A DNA stretch of 64,000 nt from Theobroma cacao (GCF_000208745.1 NC_030850.1:32790599-32854598); one strand, 5' to 3'. Shown: positions 49,501 through 61,107, counted from the stretch's first letter. Numbers and translations: made by a program. Notes: generated by a model from the sequence alone, not told the origin.

Positions 49501-49898
49501 TTCTCGGCACTTCTGAGACTCATGCAACTACTGATGTTGCAGGGACTTTTGGATATGTTGCCCCTGAATATGCTCTGACATGCCGTGTGTCTGATAAGGC
49601 AGATGTGTATAGTTATGGTGTTGTTCTTCTGGAGTTATTATCTGACAAGAAGGCTTTGGATCCATCCTTCTCTTCTTTTGGAAATGGTTTCAACATTGTG
49701 ACGTGGGCGAGCATGCTTCTTGGGCAGGGGCGAGGCTGTGAGTTTTTTACTGCTGGTCTATGGGATTCTGGACCTCAAGATGATCTAATTGAGGTGCTTC
49801 ATTTGGCTGTTAAATGTACTGGTGAATATCTTTCATCCAGGCCTTCTATGAGGCAAGTAGCCCAAAGATTGAAAGGCATTCAGCCTGCAACAGCCTAA
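46530..49898 (+). CDS. RPK2: LRR receptor-like kinase, RPK2/TOAD2-like
   Basis: One uninterrupted exon of 1122 residues; Arabidopsis RPK2 is about 1143 and also lacks introns. The first in-frame ATG is at 46530, with a second at 46539. A hydrophobic signal region lies at about residues 14-38. The LRRNT cap (DKDGLLHFKSAIVEDP...CLWRGVTCD) is followed by many leucine-rich repeats with a non-LRR island typical of RPK2. The transmembrane helix is at about residues 779-803. The kinase domain runs from about 835 to 1122: glycine loop GSGGFGATY (about 850), Lys870 in VSVKRL, HRD at 965-967 (RD class, HRDIKPSNILL), DFG at 985 and APEYALT. All catalytic residues are present. RPK2 acts in CLAVATA peptide perception, anther and embryo patterning. 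Orthology rather than a close paralogue is inferred. Confidence 0.93.
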   Translation: MRKMPPQLQKHALSLNTLLFSILVRLFMFKAVSLAAAFKDKDGLLHFKSAIVEDPLGFTSSWNPNDKDPCLWRGVTCDPLSGRVISLNLSSNLNSTCSLLSLSTSTAVTAGQVGGNFSLLYPCLHVGADDKISFAKLRGKLSPSIGYLTKLRVLSLGFNAFFGELPLDIGKLNLLEILDLGFNAFHGPIPATLKNCTALRVINLSGNQLNGTIPAIFRQFVSLQVVDVSLNGLSGEIPEELGENCGSLVHLHLASNGLSGSIPSKLGNCGELKSLILSSNMLQDDIPSSLGKLENLEALDLSRNFLSGVVPPDLGNCKQLKLLVLKNNYGPLFSRKDSSLTFQQEEDGEVDYNYFEGELPESIVELPNIHVLWVPNANLEGSFPQTWGSCSNLNMLNVAQNFLTGQIPVSFGNCKSLHFLDLSSNNLTGLLPTEISVPCMVVFNVSENSLVGNISRFSSGECSNSSGNLSVSQVDLVGFYSSFFYRNTLVNVGPFSFSSSEFVVLHDLSKNQFTGSVPPFFISSYSLSVKPHYGFWLNGNNFEGNLSAYSFDPCLSLDGLIFDISNNKIVDQLPSDIGSNCKCMKFLSVASNEFVGSIPTSFTNMVSLVKLNLSENRLQGPIPSYIGEMNDLRYLSLSSNNFTGAIPQDFIKLYSVEVLELSSNSLSGEIPPDLAKLKHLSILRLDHNKLTGQIPSGFSNITTLSVFSVSFNNLSGSIPLNSNSINCESVKGNPNLQPCRPDQSSSELERQHFGNISQQGAYSPMKSIQKNGSGFSSLEIASITSASIIFAVLIALIFLLVCMKKFACNSVSDQVSGSKEVVTCNSIGVQLTYENVVRATGCFNLQNCIGSGGFGATYKAEITPGVVVSVKRLSVGRFQGVQQFSAEIKTLGRVQHPNLVTLIGYHVSEAEMFLIYNYLPGGNLEKFIQERSSRTVEWSMLHKIALDIARALTYLHDECVPRVLHRDIKPSNILLDNNFNAYLSDFGLARLLGTSETHATTDVAGTFGYVAPEYALTCRVSDKADVYSYGVVLLELLSDKKALDPSFSSFGNGFNIVTWASMLLGQGRGCEFFTAGLWDSGPQDDLIEVLHLAVKCTGEYLSSRPSMRQVAQRLKGIQPATA

Positions 49899-52524
49899 AG
49901 TTTTTTTCCTTTTTTCCTTTTTTATTTCTCCTTTTAAGATGCCTCTTCTGTAAGTCAGCAATATCATTGCCAAGCCCAAAGTTTCTTATTCACCATTGAT
50001 AGGAGTACATTTCTTGTAAAGAAACCATCAAAGTAATTCTTATAAGATGTTTTAATCAAAAATTTCCCTCAGATTACCTGTTTTTGAAGTTACTGGTTTG
50101 AGTTTACCATGCTTTTGCCTTTCATGTATGCAATCAAGACCCGCTTGATTGAAGCCAACTCGGAACAGAAGAACAAGGTGAAGGTGTTTCTTTTCCCTCT
50201 TTCTCTGTGCCACGCGCAGTGGGAAGCCGAATCAATAACTATTGCTACAAGTACTTTCGGTTAATTTCCCGTTTAGATCAAGCAGTACTTATTTTATTCC
50301 TACGATTATGTTTATCAGTTCTTCAGATTTCATGGGGGGATGTTTCACCAATTTGTTATTGCATACACTTCGTTTGGGGGATTGTCATGCATCAAGGATA
50401 TATGCTTACCTTAGCTCAATATATATGCTTGCTAATCAGCCACATTTTTTTACTTGTGAGCAGTTTTAAGCATCTAGGAAATGAAGATAGTGAAAAGTAT
50501 GTAAATGAAGCATATGCTGTAAGAAAGAACAAATGCAGGTACTAGCTTAATCATTTTACCCGTAATTTTTTTTTATAAAATTTTTACAATTATTTAATCA
50601 TGACAACGACTAATGTAGGGGTTTATTTCTCATCAAGTATAATGGACTTTTACGTAATTCACATGCTTCTTTTTCGTACTTACGGCTAAAGTTCCAGAGT
50701 CTGTGTACTAATGACTTGTAGGCTTATTGGCAAAGGGTTGGACAGACGTCCATAACTTGGTAGGTTGGGCTTAAATTGGCAGCTTTGCATTTTCGGCTCA
50801 TTTTAGTCTGAACAAATATGCCCATGGGTTTTCCATTGTTCGTCTTTCTTTTCTCGCGATGTTGGAATCGGTTAGTTTCGATTATGTTTTCTTGCTTCGG
50901 AGTAGCCCTATTTTTTGTAAACCATTTTATCCATCATTACAACGCAACAGCTAGCGGAAAAGTAAAGTGAGCGTAGGCAATCCCGCAGGGGCAAACATGG
51001 GTGAAAACTTGCGATCCAAAAAGTAAACAAGCACACACTACGGTTAGGCTGGTGACGCGAGGGCCTTAAAGGCACCAACCGAAAGTTCCAGTTGTACATA
51101 TGCCTATCACCATCCTAGATTATGGGCTCGGTACCAACCTGGGACGATGCCGTTGGCAAATGTAGCGAACCTAGCCAGTTCGTTAATTAATTGGCCATGG
51201 CCACATCATGATCGTAGTTGTATCCCCTTAATTACTTTATCAACCAATACATATTCAACATGTATATCATCACTCTTCATGCTTATGAGATTCAACCATG
51301 AGAATGAGGTATTAAGCGAAGGGAAAAGTGGTTTTCGACAGGCTACATGTCATTTTCTTTGAAAATAAGATAGAATTGTTGTGAATTTTTCTCTTTTTTT
51401 TTTTTTTGAAAATTGTTGTTGATAATTATAAGACAAACGGTCCCAAAAAAACCTGAAAAATAAAAAATTTGAACCCAACACTTGCGTCAACCTCATCGCC
51501 TCCTTATCCAAAAGTTAATGACTGGAGACAAGTGTAGACGTTATCAAGAGTGGCGGAACTAAAGAATGGAAAAGAGTTTGTGAAGATCAAAACCGCTAAA
51601 GCATTTTATGGAACGATGGAATCGTTTTCGACCATAAATGATAAGGGAGAATTAATCCTAATTTTACAGTTGTATAGACAGTTACGTAAGTGTACGTACT
51701 ACGTGGCCAACTGAGCCATTGAATTGGCCGGAGGCGATATACTACAGATGGAAAGCGATGTTGAGGACGATAGGAGTGTTGCTGATTTTCCCTGTCTTTC
51801 ACAAAGATATGGTCCTAATCATTTCTACGTTATCAACATTTTGATCTGGGGAATGGGGATATGTACAGGATTTTGGCTGGGCTTGATGTCTAGGGTTCAG
51901 TCAGGTTTATCCACCTAATCAAATTTTGCCACCTCTCTATATCACTAGCTAGGCACTAGCTAGAGCAGCCTATGATACAAGTTTCTTTCTTGTACTGTAT
52001 TTGTATGGAGGACAACGAGGGAAGAGAATGAAGGTTTCTCCTCATAACTTGAGCTAATTTTATGTGCAAGATCGTATGCATTTGCAACAACTTTAACTTT
52101 CTTTTTTTACTATTTGCATATAATTGAATGAGACTGAGGGAAAGAGATTGGGGCTTTGAATGGTGGATCTCGACAATTCGCTAGAGGTAATAATTGTTAC
52201 GCCAAAATTAATCCCAGCTAGGTTATTATATCATGTACATTATGATGATTGATTTGAAAATTTATATAGTTTTTTTGGTGATGATAGGCATGCACATGTC
52301 GCCATCTACAAATATTCACGCACACAATCAATTTGTAATTAATTAGTTGTTTTTTAATTACTAACAAAGGAAATTCAATGATTAGATTGGATAAAATGTA
52401 GTAAAACCAAATATTCAAGATTAGATTGAGTGTATAGATAAAGGAATTGGGGACCAATAATTGAAATAGATTTGGGTCATTTGCTTGATGACATAGAGAT
52501 GGTTACATGACAAAATTCACGAAA
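49899..52524. other. Intergenic DNA, no gene recognised
   Basis: 3'UTR of the kinase gene, then mixed sequence. Frames near 50207-50545, 50908-51099 and 51724-51918 are short and match no family I know. A palindromic CTAGCTAGGCACTAGCTAG occurs near 51950. Confidence 0.5.
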
Positions 52525-53183
52525 AATACATTTGATAACGCATGTATCTTGTGGCATGCATAGCTTTCCACATCAAAAATCAGTTGCCAGACCTGCATGC
52601 TGTTATTGCCATCCATGTAATATGATTTTATGGATACTTGTAGTAGAAGAAACCACTACAATAGTTACAAGAAAATGTCTCTTATACAATATGTCAAAAT
52701 TGTTATGCATGTTTACGTGAATCAATTAATAAAAATTTAAAATACGTGTATTTGAATATTTCACTTATTGATTGGTACATGATCTTCTATTTAAAGAGTA
52801 GAGTTTGAATCTTTTTTTTTTTTCAAATCTAAAACAAATTTAAAATACGTAAATAATCCAACAATGAAAAGTAAGTATTTATAATGTTTTTTAATTATAT
52901 TATAATACATATGGTAAGGCATGTATCTTGTGGCATGCATAGCTTTCCACATCAAAAATCAGCTGCCAAACTTGCCTGCTGCTATTGCCGTTCTTGTGAT
53001 ATGATGTTATGGATACTTGTAGTAGAAGAAACCGCTGTAACAGTTACAAGAAAATGCCTCCTATGCAATATGTCAAAATTGATATGCATATTTATGTGAA
53101 TCAAATAATAAAATTTAAAGTACGTAAATGATCTGACAATGAAAAATAAGTATTCATAATGTTTTTTAATTATATTATAATAA
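52525..53183. repeat. 278-bp tandem duplication, first unit interrupted by a SINE
   Basis: Unit A (52525-52905) and unit B (52906-53183) abut directly and align over their whole length. They share TATCTTGTGGCATGCATAGC, TATGGATACTTGTAGTAGAA and TGTTTTTTAATTATATTATA. Removing the SINE and one copy of its target duplication from A leaves a unit the same length as B. Each unit carries an RY-type CATGCAT word (52555-52561 and 52934-52940). The repeat lies about 500-1150 bp upstream of the mannanase ATG. Confidence 0.85.
52747..52835 (+). mobile_element. SINE insertion with 14-bp target-site duplication
   Basis: An insert of about 89 bp shares ATTGATTGGTACATGAT and a following TTTGAAT B-box-like segment with the element at 2687-2777. 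It is flanked by the exact repeat AAATTTAAAATACG at 52733-52746 and 52836-52849. Unit B of the surrounding tandem duplication has one copy of the equivalent site (AAATTTAAAGTACG), that is, the site without the insertion. Confidence 0.8.
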
Positions 53184-53696
53184 GTTAAAAGATTATTGAA
53201 GCATTTTTTTTCAAAAGAATTTTAATTACAGTAATAAATATATATTTGAAGAGAATATTAATTATTAATGGATAACTTTTTAGTTATCCAATGTCTTGTT
53301 CACACATGAGATATTTAATCTAATTCCCTTATCCTTTTTTTTTTTAATTCCCTTATCCTTTTTTAGTACGTAAGTTGGAAGGAAAACGGAAATGTATTTA
53401 GTTTGCTTCGTTGGAAAAAATGAGTATAATACAGTATGAAAAGTGATGATAAATGCGTTGGTAACTATGTATTATGTATAAATTTGCCCTATTTAAACCA
53501 CGCCACGAATCCAATGAGACACAACCTACAAACTCTCAAGCTCCATTCCTCCCTTCCCTGTATATTTGTTCTACCTCGTTGTCCTTTTTATAGTTTTTTT
53601 ACAAGGAACAAACTGGAAACCACTTGCATTATATCACTGGCGTTAGTGCTTCATTGACTACACTGTCTCCGTACGAAAGTGTCCAGGTCCTGTGCA

Positions 53697-56687
53697 ATGA
53701 AGGGAAATCGTTCCTTCAACAGCTTTCTCCTGTTAGTTTTGACGGTGATGATGATCTTCCACCGTGAAATTTGCCATGCTCGGCCTGACCTTGGCGGCAG
53801 TACATTTTCCTTCGTTCAAACAAGAGGAACCAACTTTGTCATGAATGGAAAGCCGTTTTACCTGAATGGCTTCAATGCTTATTGGATGATGATGTTTGCA
53901 TCTGACCCTTCTACAAGGATCAAGGTCACAGACACTTTTCGAGAAGCCTCAAAGTATGGCATGAATGTAGCAAGAGTTTGGGCTTTCAACGATGGTGATT
54001 ACAAGCCCCTTCAGAATTCTCCTGGTTCTTACAATGAGGACGTGTTCAAGGTAACAACAGATATTCATTTTTTTCTTCTGGGTAACGGTTTCGTTTCCTT
54101 GTTTCCAATGCAATGAGGGATTTGTGGAAATTACAAGAAAAGTGGTCGTATTCAGTTGAGATTGACTAATTTAATGGGGACATTGATTGTTATTGTTATT
54201 GATGTTATGGTTAAATTATTTTTCAGGGACTGGACTTTGTTGTAGCTGAAGCTAAGAAGTATGGGATTCACTTGATTCTGAGTTTGGTGAATAACTTCAA
54301 AGATTTCGGAGGAAAAGATAAGTATGTTCAATGGGCAAAGCAACAAGGTCAGAGCCTGAGCAATGAAGATGATTTTTATACAAACTCTCTCGTCAAACAA
54401 TACTACAAGAATCATGTTAAGGTACTTTGGAGTACAGCTTTGATTTCCTGGAACTTGTGTTAAATTCTTGAACCCCATTTTCTCCATTTCATAAATGCTT
54501 GCAACTAATAACCGTATTACTTGGGGCTTTGGGGTCTGGTCGTCAAATCATTAGTTCATTACTGTAACCGGGGGGTTTCATGAAAACTTTTCCAGTTTTG
54601 CAAGGATGGTATGAACCTAACGTATGAACCTAACGAAAGGAACGCCAGGTCCCCGGCCTGGTTGGGTCCACTCTATGATTGCTGGCTTCATCCACCTATA
54701 TTTAAAGATGGGATGACTTCATAGTCTGATCCTTGAATTCTGTTAGAAGAAACTGCAAAAATAATATATATTGGTCATGTTTTTAATTAGTCATAAAAAA
54801 ACAGATATCAAAATCATATAGACATAAATTAATTACTTTTGACAGGTTTGGTTTGTCGCATCCTAGGAATACAGAGACCATGGCTAAATCTCCCCCCCTT
54901 TTTTTATTAGTAGTAACATCACTTTTTGGCACTGTGTTAATCATTTTCCTTTTCGGGTGAGGAGGACTGAAGGAGATCTTTGTTGTTTTTTAAGTTATGG
55001 ACTTATGGCAGAATAACGATGGTTGCAGGCAGTGCTCACGAGAATCAACACGATTACCGGGGTGGCATATAAAGACGATCCTACAATTTTTGCTTGGGAA
55101 CTCATGAATGAACCCCGTTGCCCTAGTGACCCTTCTGGAGCTAACCTTCAGGTTTCTCTCGCTGGATCCCTCTCTCCATTTGTGGTTGATTTTAAGCTAA
55201 TTTTGCCTGTTAAAGTCTTGTCTTGTCCTATGACACATAAAAGCGACTCATGCGACACACCGTACAAAATATGGTTTCAGGTTTTCTCATTATCATGTGA
55301 ATGCTAGAAAGTGGAAATAATAAAGACTAATGCGAATAAGACAGTACTCAAAACAAATTACCTCAGTTTAGAGAAATTGAGCTTTCATATCATGGGAAAA
55401 ATGAATTCAACCCATCACAGCTAAAGAAAAATCCATTTCGCTTTGGGGGATAAAAAGATAGATTGATATGATCAATGTCACGGATAGAAAGTGACTAGAT
55501 GATATATATGAACATAACAAGAACAAATTTGGTTTGTTGTTACAAATTGATAAATGATAAGAAACTGATTAACTAGTTTGGCTAAGGTCCGTAACAGACA
55601 CGCATGTAACTCCACATGGAATCATATAAACGGCCAACTTTCAAAGAGCAATGGAGGATCAGAATCCTATATTGATGATGATGGTGACCGCCAAATTTGC
55701 TCCCTTTGTTCTTTCTGCTTGTTTGTGTGTTTGTTTGGAATTCTGTAAAGTTGTTGAAGTTTCCTCTAATAGCTTGTGGTTCGATGTTTTCTTCAACCCA
55801 CTTTACCGAATTTTATAAGCTAGCTATGGATCTCACCAACTTCTCAATCATGTTGTCAGAATTTTGAGCCTTATTATTAGAGGAATTTGCTATACAGCTA
55901 ACTGTATGTACTGGTATTTGCTTAGTAATTCTAATTCCCATTTTGAAGCTGAACTTGTCAACACATAGTCAAACTTGTATGCTTATAGAACCAGGACTAA
56001 TGCAATTGTTTCTTTTTAACAGAACTGGTTAAAAGAAATGGCTGCACATGTCAAGAGCATTGATAATCATCATCTACTGGAAATAGGTCTTGAAGGATTT
56101 TATGGGGAATCGATGCCAGAGAAGAAACAATACAATCCAAATAGCTCTCCTATTGGGACTGATTTCATTTCTAATAATCAGATCCCCGACGTCGATTTTG
56201 CTACTATTCATCTGTACCCTGAACAATGGTAATATCTTTATTGCTATTTCACTGATTGGGTATCCTCTGTTCTGCACCAAAAGGAAGGGGGGTTTTGATT
56301 TTTCTTTTCATGAATCCAAATCGCAGGTTACCATCAACAAATTCAAGCGAAGAGGCCCAGCTTGCTTTTGTAGACAAATGGATCCAAGCCCATATCCTGG
56401 ACTGTAATTCACTACTGAGAAAACCACTTCTGATAGGAGAGTTCGGCAAGTCTTTCAAGTTGCCTGGATACAGCTTGGAAAAGAGAAACTACTATTTCCA
56501 AAAGATTTACGGTGCTATCTACAACAGTGCTAGAAGTGGGGGGTCATGTGCTGGTGGGCTCTTTTGGCAACTCTTCAGCCTTGGAATGGATAACATGGGA
56601 GATGGCTATCAAGTTGTTTTGGAACAGAGCCCTTCTACTGCTCATGTCATTGCTCAGCAGTCTCAGAAGCTATCATCTCTCACTTGA
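53697..56687 (+). CDS. Endo-1,4-beta-mannanase (GH5)
   Basis: Five exons, 53697-54050, 54227-54421, 55029-55151, 56023-56228 and 56327-56687, give 412 residues. The frame is open 18 bases upstream, but the first ATG is at 53697 ([15 protein letters not shown]), opening a signal peptide of about 28 residues. The TIM-barrel GH5 landmarks are in order: [48 protein letters not shown], the acid/base Glu211 in [19 protein letters not shown] and the nucleophile Glu331 in [10 protein letters not shown]. These match plant GH5 subfamily 7 mannanases (AtMAN type), which cut galactomannan and glucomannan in cell walls during germination, abscission or wood formation. Secretion to the apoplast is expected. 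TATTTAAA at about 53490 or TATAAATT at about 53477 may be the TATA box. Confidence 0.95.
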
Positions 56688-57092
56688 AGATGACAGAGGG
56701 ATACCTTAGGTATTAATGTACAACAGGCGGAATCGTGAGATGAGTTTAGTTGAACAAATGTCTCATAAGCTACATCTTAGACATGATTTAGTACCACTAG
56801 GTTCTGTTAGCAACATGGGATTTACAAACAAGTTGAGTAATAATTTTTACCGAGAAAAGCAGACTGAATTGCTAAAATAAATAACAAATGTGATTTGGTA
56901 CCCTAAACTCACGGAAGTTCTAACAAATGTTTTTCAACTAAGCTACAAAAATTAACTTTATAATGAATATACTTCACATTTATCTCCTTGTAAATCAAAT
57001 TCACCACCTTATTGAAATTTTCCCGCAAATAATAATGTCAAAACAAATTTTGGTGAATCAAAATGGATGTAATTGACCCTCAGAAGAATGCA

Positions 57093-60000
57093 CTAAATGA
57101 TAGTTCCATCTTTAATTACAGAATTCTTTAACACTACAGTAATTCCAGATCGAATGTAAAATCCTTCAGATGGTCTATCTGCCTCTTTCACATTCTGCAA
57201 TTTAACCAAAAAAGAGTAAAAAAAATAAAATAAAATTCTTGGTTATTATCTTTGTCCAAAACTTTTTTGCAAAAAATACTATTGCCACAGGACTGTGATT
57301 CATAACTACTGTAATATTAACCAAACTATCATAATAAAAATCACATTCCTTCCCTATTACAAAGAGCAAGTAACTTACATCCTTGTTTGTGATGACAACA
57401 TGTTTTCCAATTCTTGCATTCTTGTCTATTATGCAATTCCTGCAAGATAGATTTAGTAATAAGCACTTAATTAAGCTTCAAAATTTATAAAAAATCCGTG
57501 ATGCCATTCCATCAAAAACTATGATGCTTTAAGAGAATAATAATGGCTTAATCAGTACGTGGTTAAATTGAAACTGGGATGCACATCACTACCATTTACA
57601 TCATTCTTATGTATCTCTCATGGTGGGATGCATATCACTACCATTTACATCATTCTTATATAACTCTCATGGTAGTTGACTGCGAAGAAACTGTCAAAGC
57701 AAACTTACATAATTTTGGTATCTTTTCCAACGCCTAGTGGAACCTTGCTCTCTGCTAAACAGGATGCTATCTCTTCCTCGGTTTGGTAATTGTCAGCACC
57801 CATCATCAATGTATCCTGTAGAATCAGTGAAAATTATACTTTTCAAATTGTTAAAGATTTGCTGCTGGCTCCTATTGGCTCCATCAAGGTTACTCAAAGT
57901 TAGAGATCTAAATTGGTAAGAGCAACACAATGATGCAGTAATGTAGGGGATGACATTTTGACATGTGGATGAAAAGAGCTATTATAATGCAGTGGAATAG
58001 GCCGCATGCGAGCTAGATGCCATTTTTCCAGGACGATCTTAAAGAATGCTGAGTTCAAAATATTTATATCTGCTCAAAGTTTATAACATGCTTTCTTCCA
58101 TCATATTTAACTATTAGATAGTATTCCTTCCAATGCATATATAAGTATCACATAGCCTTATCAGGGTATACATATCCCAATTGTCTTCTAGAACGGTGGT
58201 GCTACTTATTTACTTTATTTTCATGCTTGGACCATAAAGAAGACTTAGCTAGTTTGTTCAACCAGAAGAGCATGAAACAAAATTAAAGGAAGCTTATGAA
58301 AAATATATAAATAAAGGAAAAATCACCTTTAGCTCCACCCCGTATTCCAATCTTGAACGAATTCCCACAATGGAATGTTCGACACTGCATTCTTTCAACA
58401 AGCAACCATGTGAAATTATAGAGTCCACGACCTACAATAAGCAAGGGTAACCGCATGAGCTCTATATGCATCAACTTAGCCATGCCATTTAATCACATAT
58501 AATAAATTATTACCCGGCACTGCTCTATTTTTGTTGGTGGTAGAAACCGAGGAGAAGTGACGATTGGCTTTAGGGGATCATAGAAGTGAAACTTGGGAGG
58601 CTTTAAACAGAGAGATAACAGTGTTAACAGTTTTTTTTTTTTTGAATGGCAACAGTGTTAAACAGTTGGATAAGGAAAGACAGCAGGAATAATTTAAAAG
58701 AGGACTACCTGATCTGTAAGGGCCAAATTTGCATCAAAAAAGGATTTTATAGTTCCGATATCTTCCCAGTAGCCATCAAATAAATATGCCTGCCGTGTAC
58801 AAATAACTGCAAGTTAGAGGCTCTACTACAAACAATTGAAAATGGCAACTCTCAAGTAATAATGGTTCCTGATTATCTTTTGGGGGTCGACCTTAACATT
58901 GTAATCTTTCATAGCCAGTGGAATGATTTCAGATCCAAAATCATTGGCTGCTGGATAATGCCACCTATAGAAGCAAAAACAATAGAGAAACAGAAACATC
59001 ATCTTTTGCTGCTGTACACCTTAAGAATTGCCAACATATACACTGAAATGGTCCAGCTTTGAGTCTAAATTGGCAGCTACAATTTTAAAATAAATTGACA
59101 ACAGTATTGATGAGAGAAAAAGTATATCTTTTCTAGTTGAAGCAAACCATTGATGAAGTTTACGGGAGATCCTTCGCATCTCGAGCTTTATTACCTGAGT
59201 AGTTTCAGTAGAACTTCTGTCTTGAATAAATATATGCCCATTGATGCAATGTATGGTGATATCCTTGCATCTTGAGCTGTTAATCCCAGAACAGTTGTAT
59301 CGACTTGCTGTCAAGATAAGAAATTTCAATCAGCTAACTGCTAGTTTAAGTTTAAAACAAACTTTACATCAGAAGAACAAAGGACAAGTTCCAACCATCG
59401 ATCTCAAACTTTCTCCCGTAGGTTTCTCAAGAAACTGTCTGATCTGTCCATTTTCATCAATCTTCAGAAGTCCAAAATCTGAGGCACGACTGCAGGATAA
59501 GAAGATAATTTCTTTAACCGAGGAAAAAGAAGAAAAGTGAAAGAAATGGTCAACCAATTTTTGTTAATACAGAGTCGTTTTTCAGGTGACAATACAGTCT
59601 TGCACAAGGCAAGAAAGCAAATTTAACTAAAAACCCAGGCAAATTTTGGTTCAAAATATTCACCTTTCATCCACTGGGAGACAAGAAACAGATATATGAG
59701 CACCAGAATCAATGTGCTTCTGCAATAGAGATAGGCGTTTAATAAAGCCTGCAAATATAATGTATAAATGACAACAGAGGAAGGTAAATAATCAAGGGAG
59801 AAGCTGTGGTTAACCTGCAAGAAGTCCATGTAATCCATTCGATATAGATGATCACCAGATAATATCAGAATGTTCTCGATATTTCTATGTTTAGCGTCCT
59901 ACACAAGTTACCACAAAATGTCACCCTATTTGAGAGTACAAGAATTCATTTCTATTCTGAATTAAAAGAACACAGGCCAATTACGAAGGGAGAAATCTGA

Positions 60001-61107
60001 AAACAGAATAAGGACAGACAAGTTTCTCATACCTCAAACAACCAGATGAATTGTCTTACAGCATCTGCGGTACCCTGAAACCACTTCTTTCCAGATTCAC
60101 CAGATGTTTGTGTAGCTGCTAGCACCTATGGCAAGACAAGGAGCAGAATTTGAAGCATATGTAGCAGAGACATGATAAAAGAGAACATGTTATGTTGAAT
60201 CACTTTAACAAACATGTTAAAGCTCCTTCTTATACAATCTTTTGTAAAATCCTTCCTCACTAACCATCAGCAACGAAGCACTACAACAGTTTGGAGCGTT
60301 GGTAGTTCGAAAACGTAAATCTTAGACCTTCAGAATTTCCACATACCTCAACAAACTCATCACCAAAGTTCACACCATTGCCCAAATTATATGTCCGAGC
60401 AATGTGGCGGTTGAGAGATTGAGAATTGAACTGGGTGAGGATGTAAATCTTGTTAATTCCACTGTTGATGCAGTTACTCATGGGAACATCAATCAGTCTA
60501 TAACATCCCCCTATTGGTACCTAACAAACCATGTACAGTATCAAACAAAGCAAATCTTAGAGATATTTACGCAAATTTAATCATAAATTTAAGGTGCCAT
60601 CTAATATTTCAAATTAGCTTACAGCTGGCTTGGCCCTTCTTCGAGTAAGGGGAAAGAGCCGAGTTCCAGCTCCACCACCTAAAATGATAGAGGCAACAGT
60701 CTTGGGGTCTGCCTCCTGTTTTGGTAAAATATTTGCCTGGAAAGCCTGCATTGCAAGTCCAGGGTTGGAAAAGAAACAGAGTTCAGTAATCATTCAACAC
60801 TAAGTGCTAGAAAATTGATCAAGTAACAAAACTGAAAATTAAAAAATGTACAATGCTACATAATACAAACTCAGAACAAAGTTACCATGAAATCTTTGGC
60901 AACATCAGCAAGAACAGCTGAGGTGGAAAATCTTTTGGTTGCAGCACATGTCCTCCTAGGAATGTTGATTTTTCCCATCCGAATACCAGAGAGCGCACTG
61001 TTGGATTGCCCAACTCCCACAGCATTACCAAAGAATGAAGATGACAGAAGTCTGTCCCGGTGGGATGGTGGCCACTTTGACGATGGAACACAGCAAGAAC
61101 TGAACAT
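57093..61107 (-). CDS. ADP-glucose pyrophosphorylase large subunit, plastid (APL2-like)
   Basis: Fifteen coding exons in minus-strand order: 60886-61107, 60623-60745, 60347-60520, 60033-60125, 59815-59898, 59664-59719, 59396-59489, 59195-59307, 58892-58964, 58709-58789, 58514-58600, 58327-58431, 57709-57815, 57379-57439 and 57093-57194. They total 524 residues with no frame break. The Ser/Arg-rich first 74 residues act as a transit peptide. The nucleotidyltransferase domain has [58 protein letters not shown] and [13 protein letters not shown] left-handed beta-helix follows ([17 protein letters not shown]..., [11 protein letters not shown]) and it ends IKDGTII. It makes ADP-glucose for starch with the small subunit. 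[12 protein letters not shown] and the [13 protein letters not shown] motifs resemble Arabidopsis APL2 more than APL3/4. The intron at 57440-57708 contains a 49-bp tandem repeat (57576-57624 and 57625-57673). Confidence 0.95.
57576..57673. repeat. 49-bp tandem repeat in an AGPase intron
   Basis: Two adjoining units beginning GGGATGCA(C/T)ATCACTACC and ending CTCTCATGGT, differing at only a few positions. It lies between the exons 57379-57439 and 57709-57815 and does not touch coding sequence. Confidence 0.9.

Noticed and set aside
50908..51099. 63-codon frame with varied composition after the RPK2-like gene
   Set aside because: Short, isolated, no motif; the region has no supporting splice sites or neighbouring exons.
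52532..53099. Two similar Cys-rich reading frames (62 and 71 codons) in the tandem duplication
   Set aside because: They look like a duplicated small secreted or zinc-binding protein, but codon comparison by eye gives about sixteen amino-acid-changing differences against about four silent ones. The similarity also continues past the frames into AT-rich non-coding sequence. The shared peptide is a by-product of the DNA duplication.
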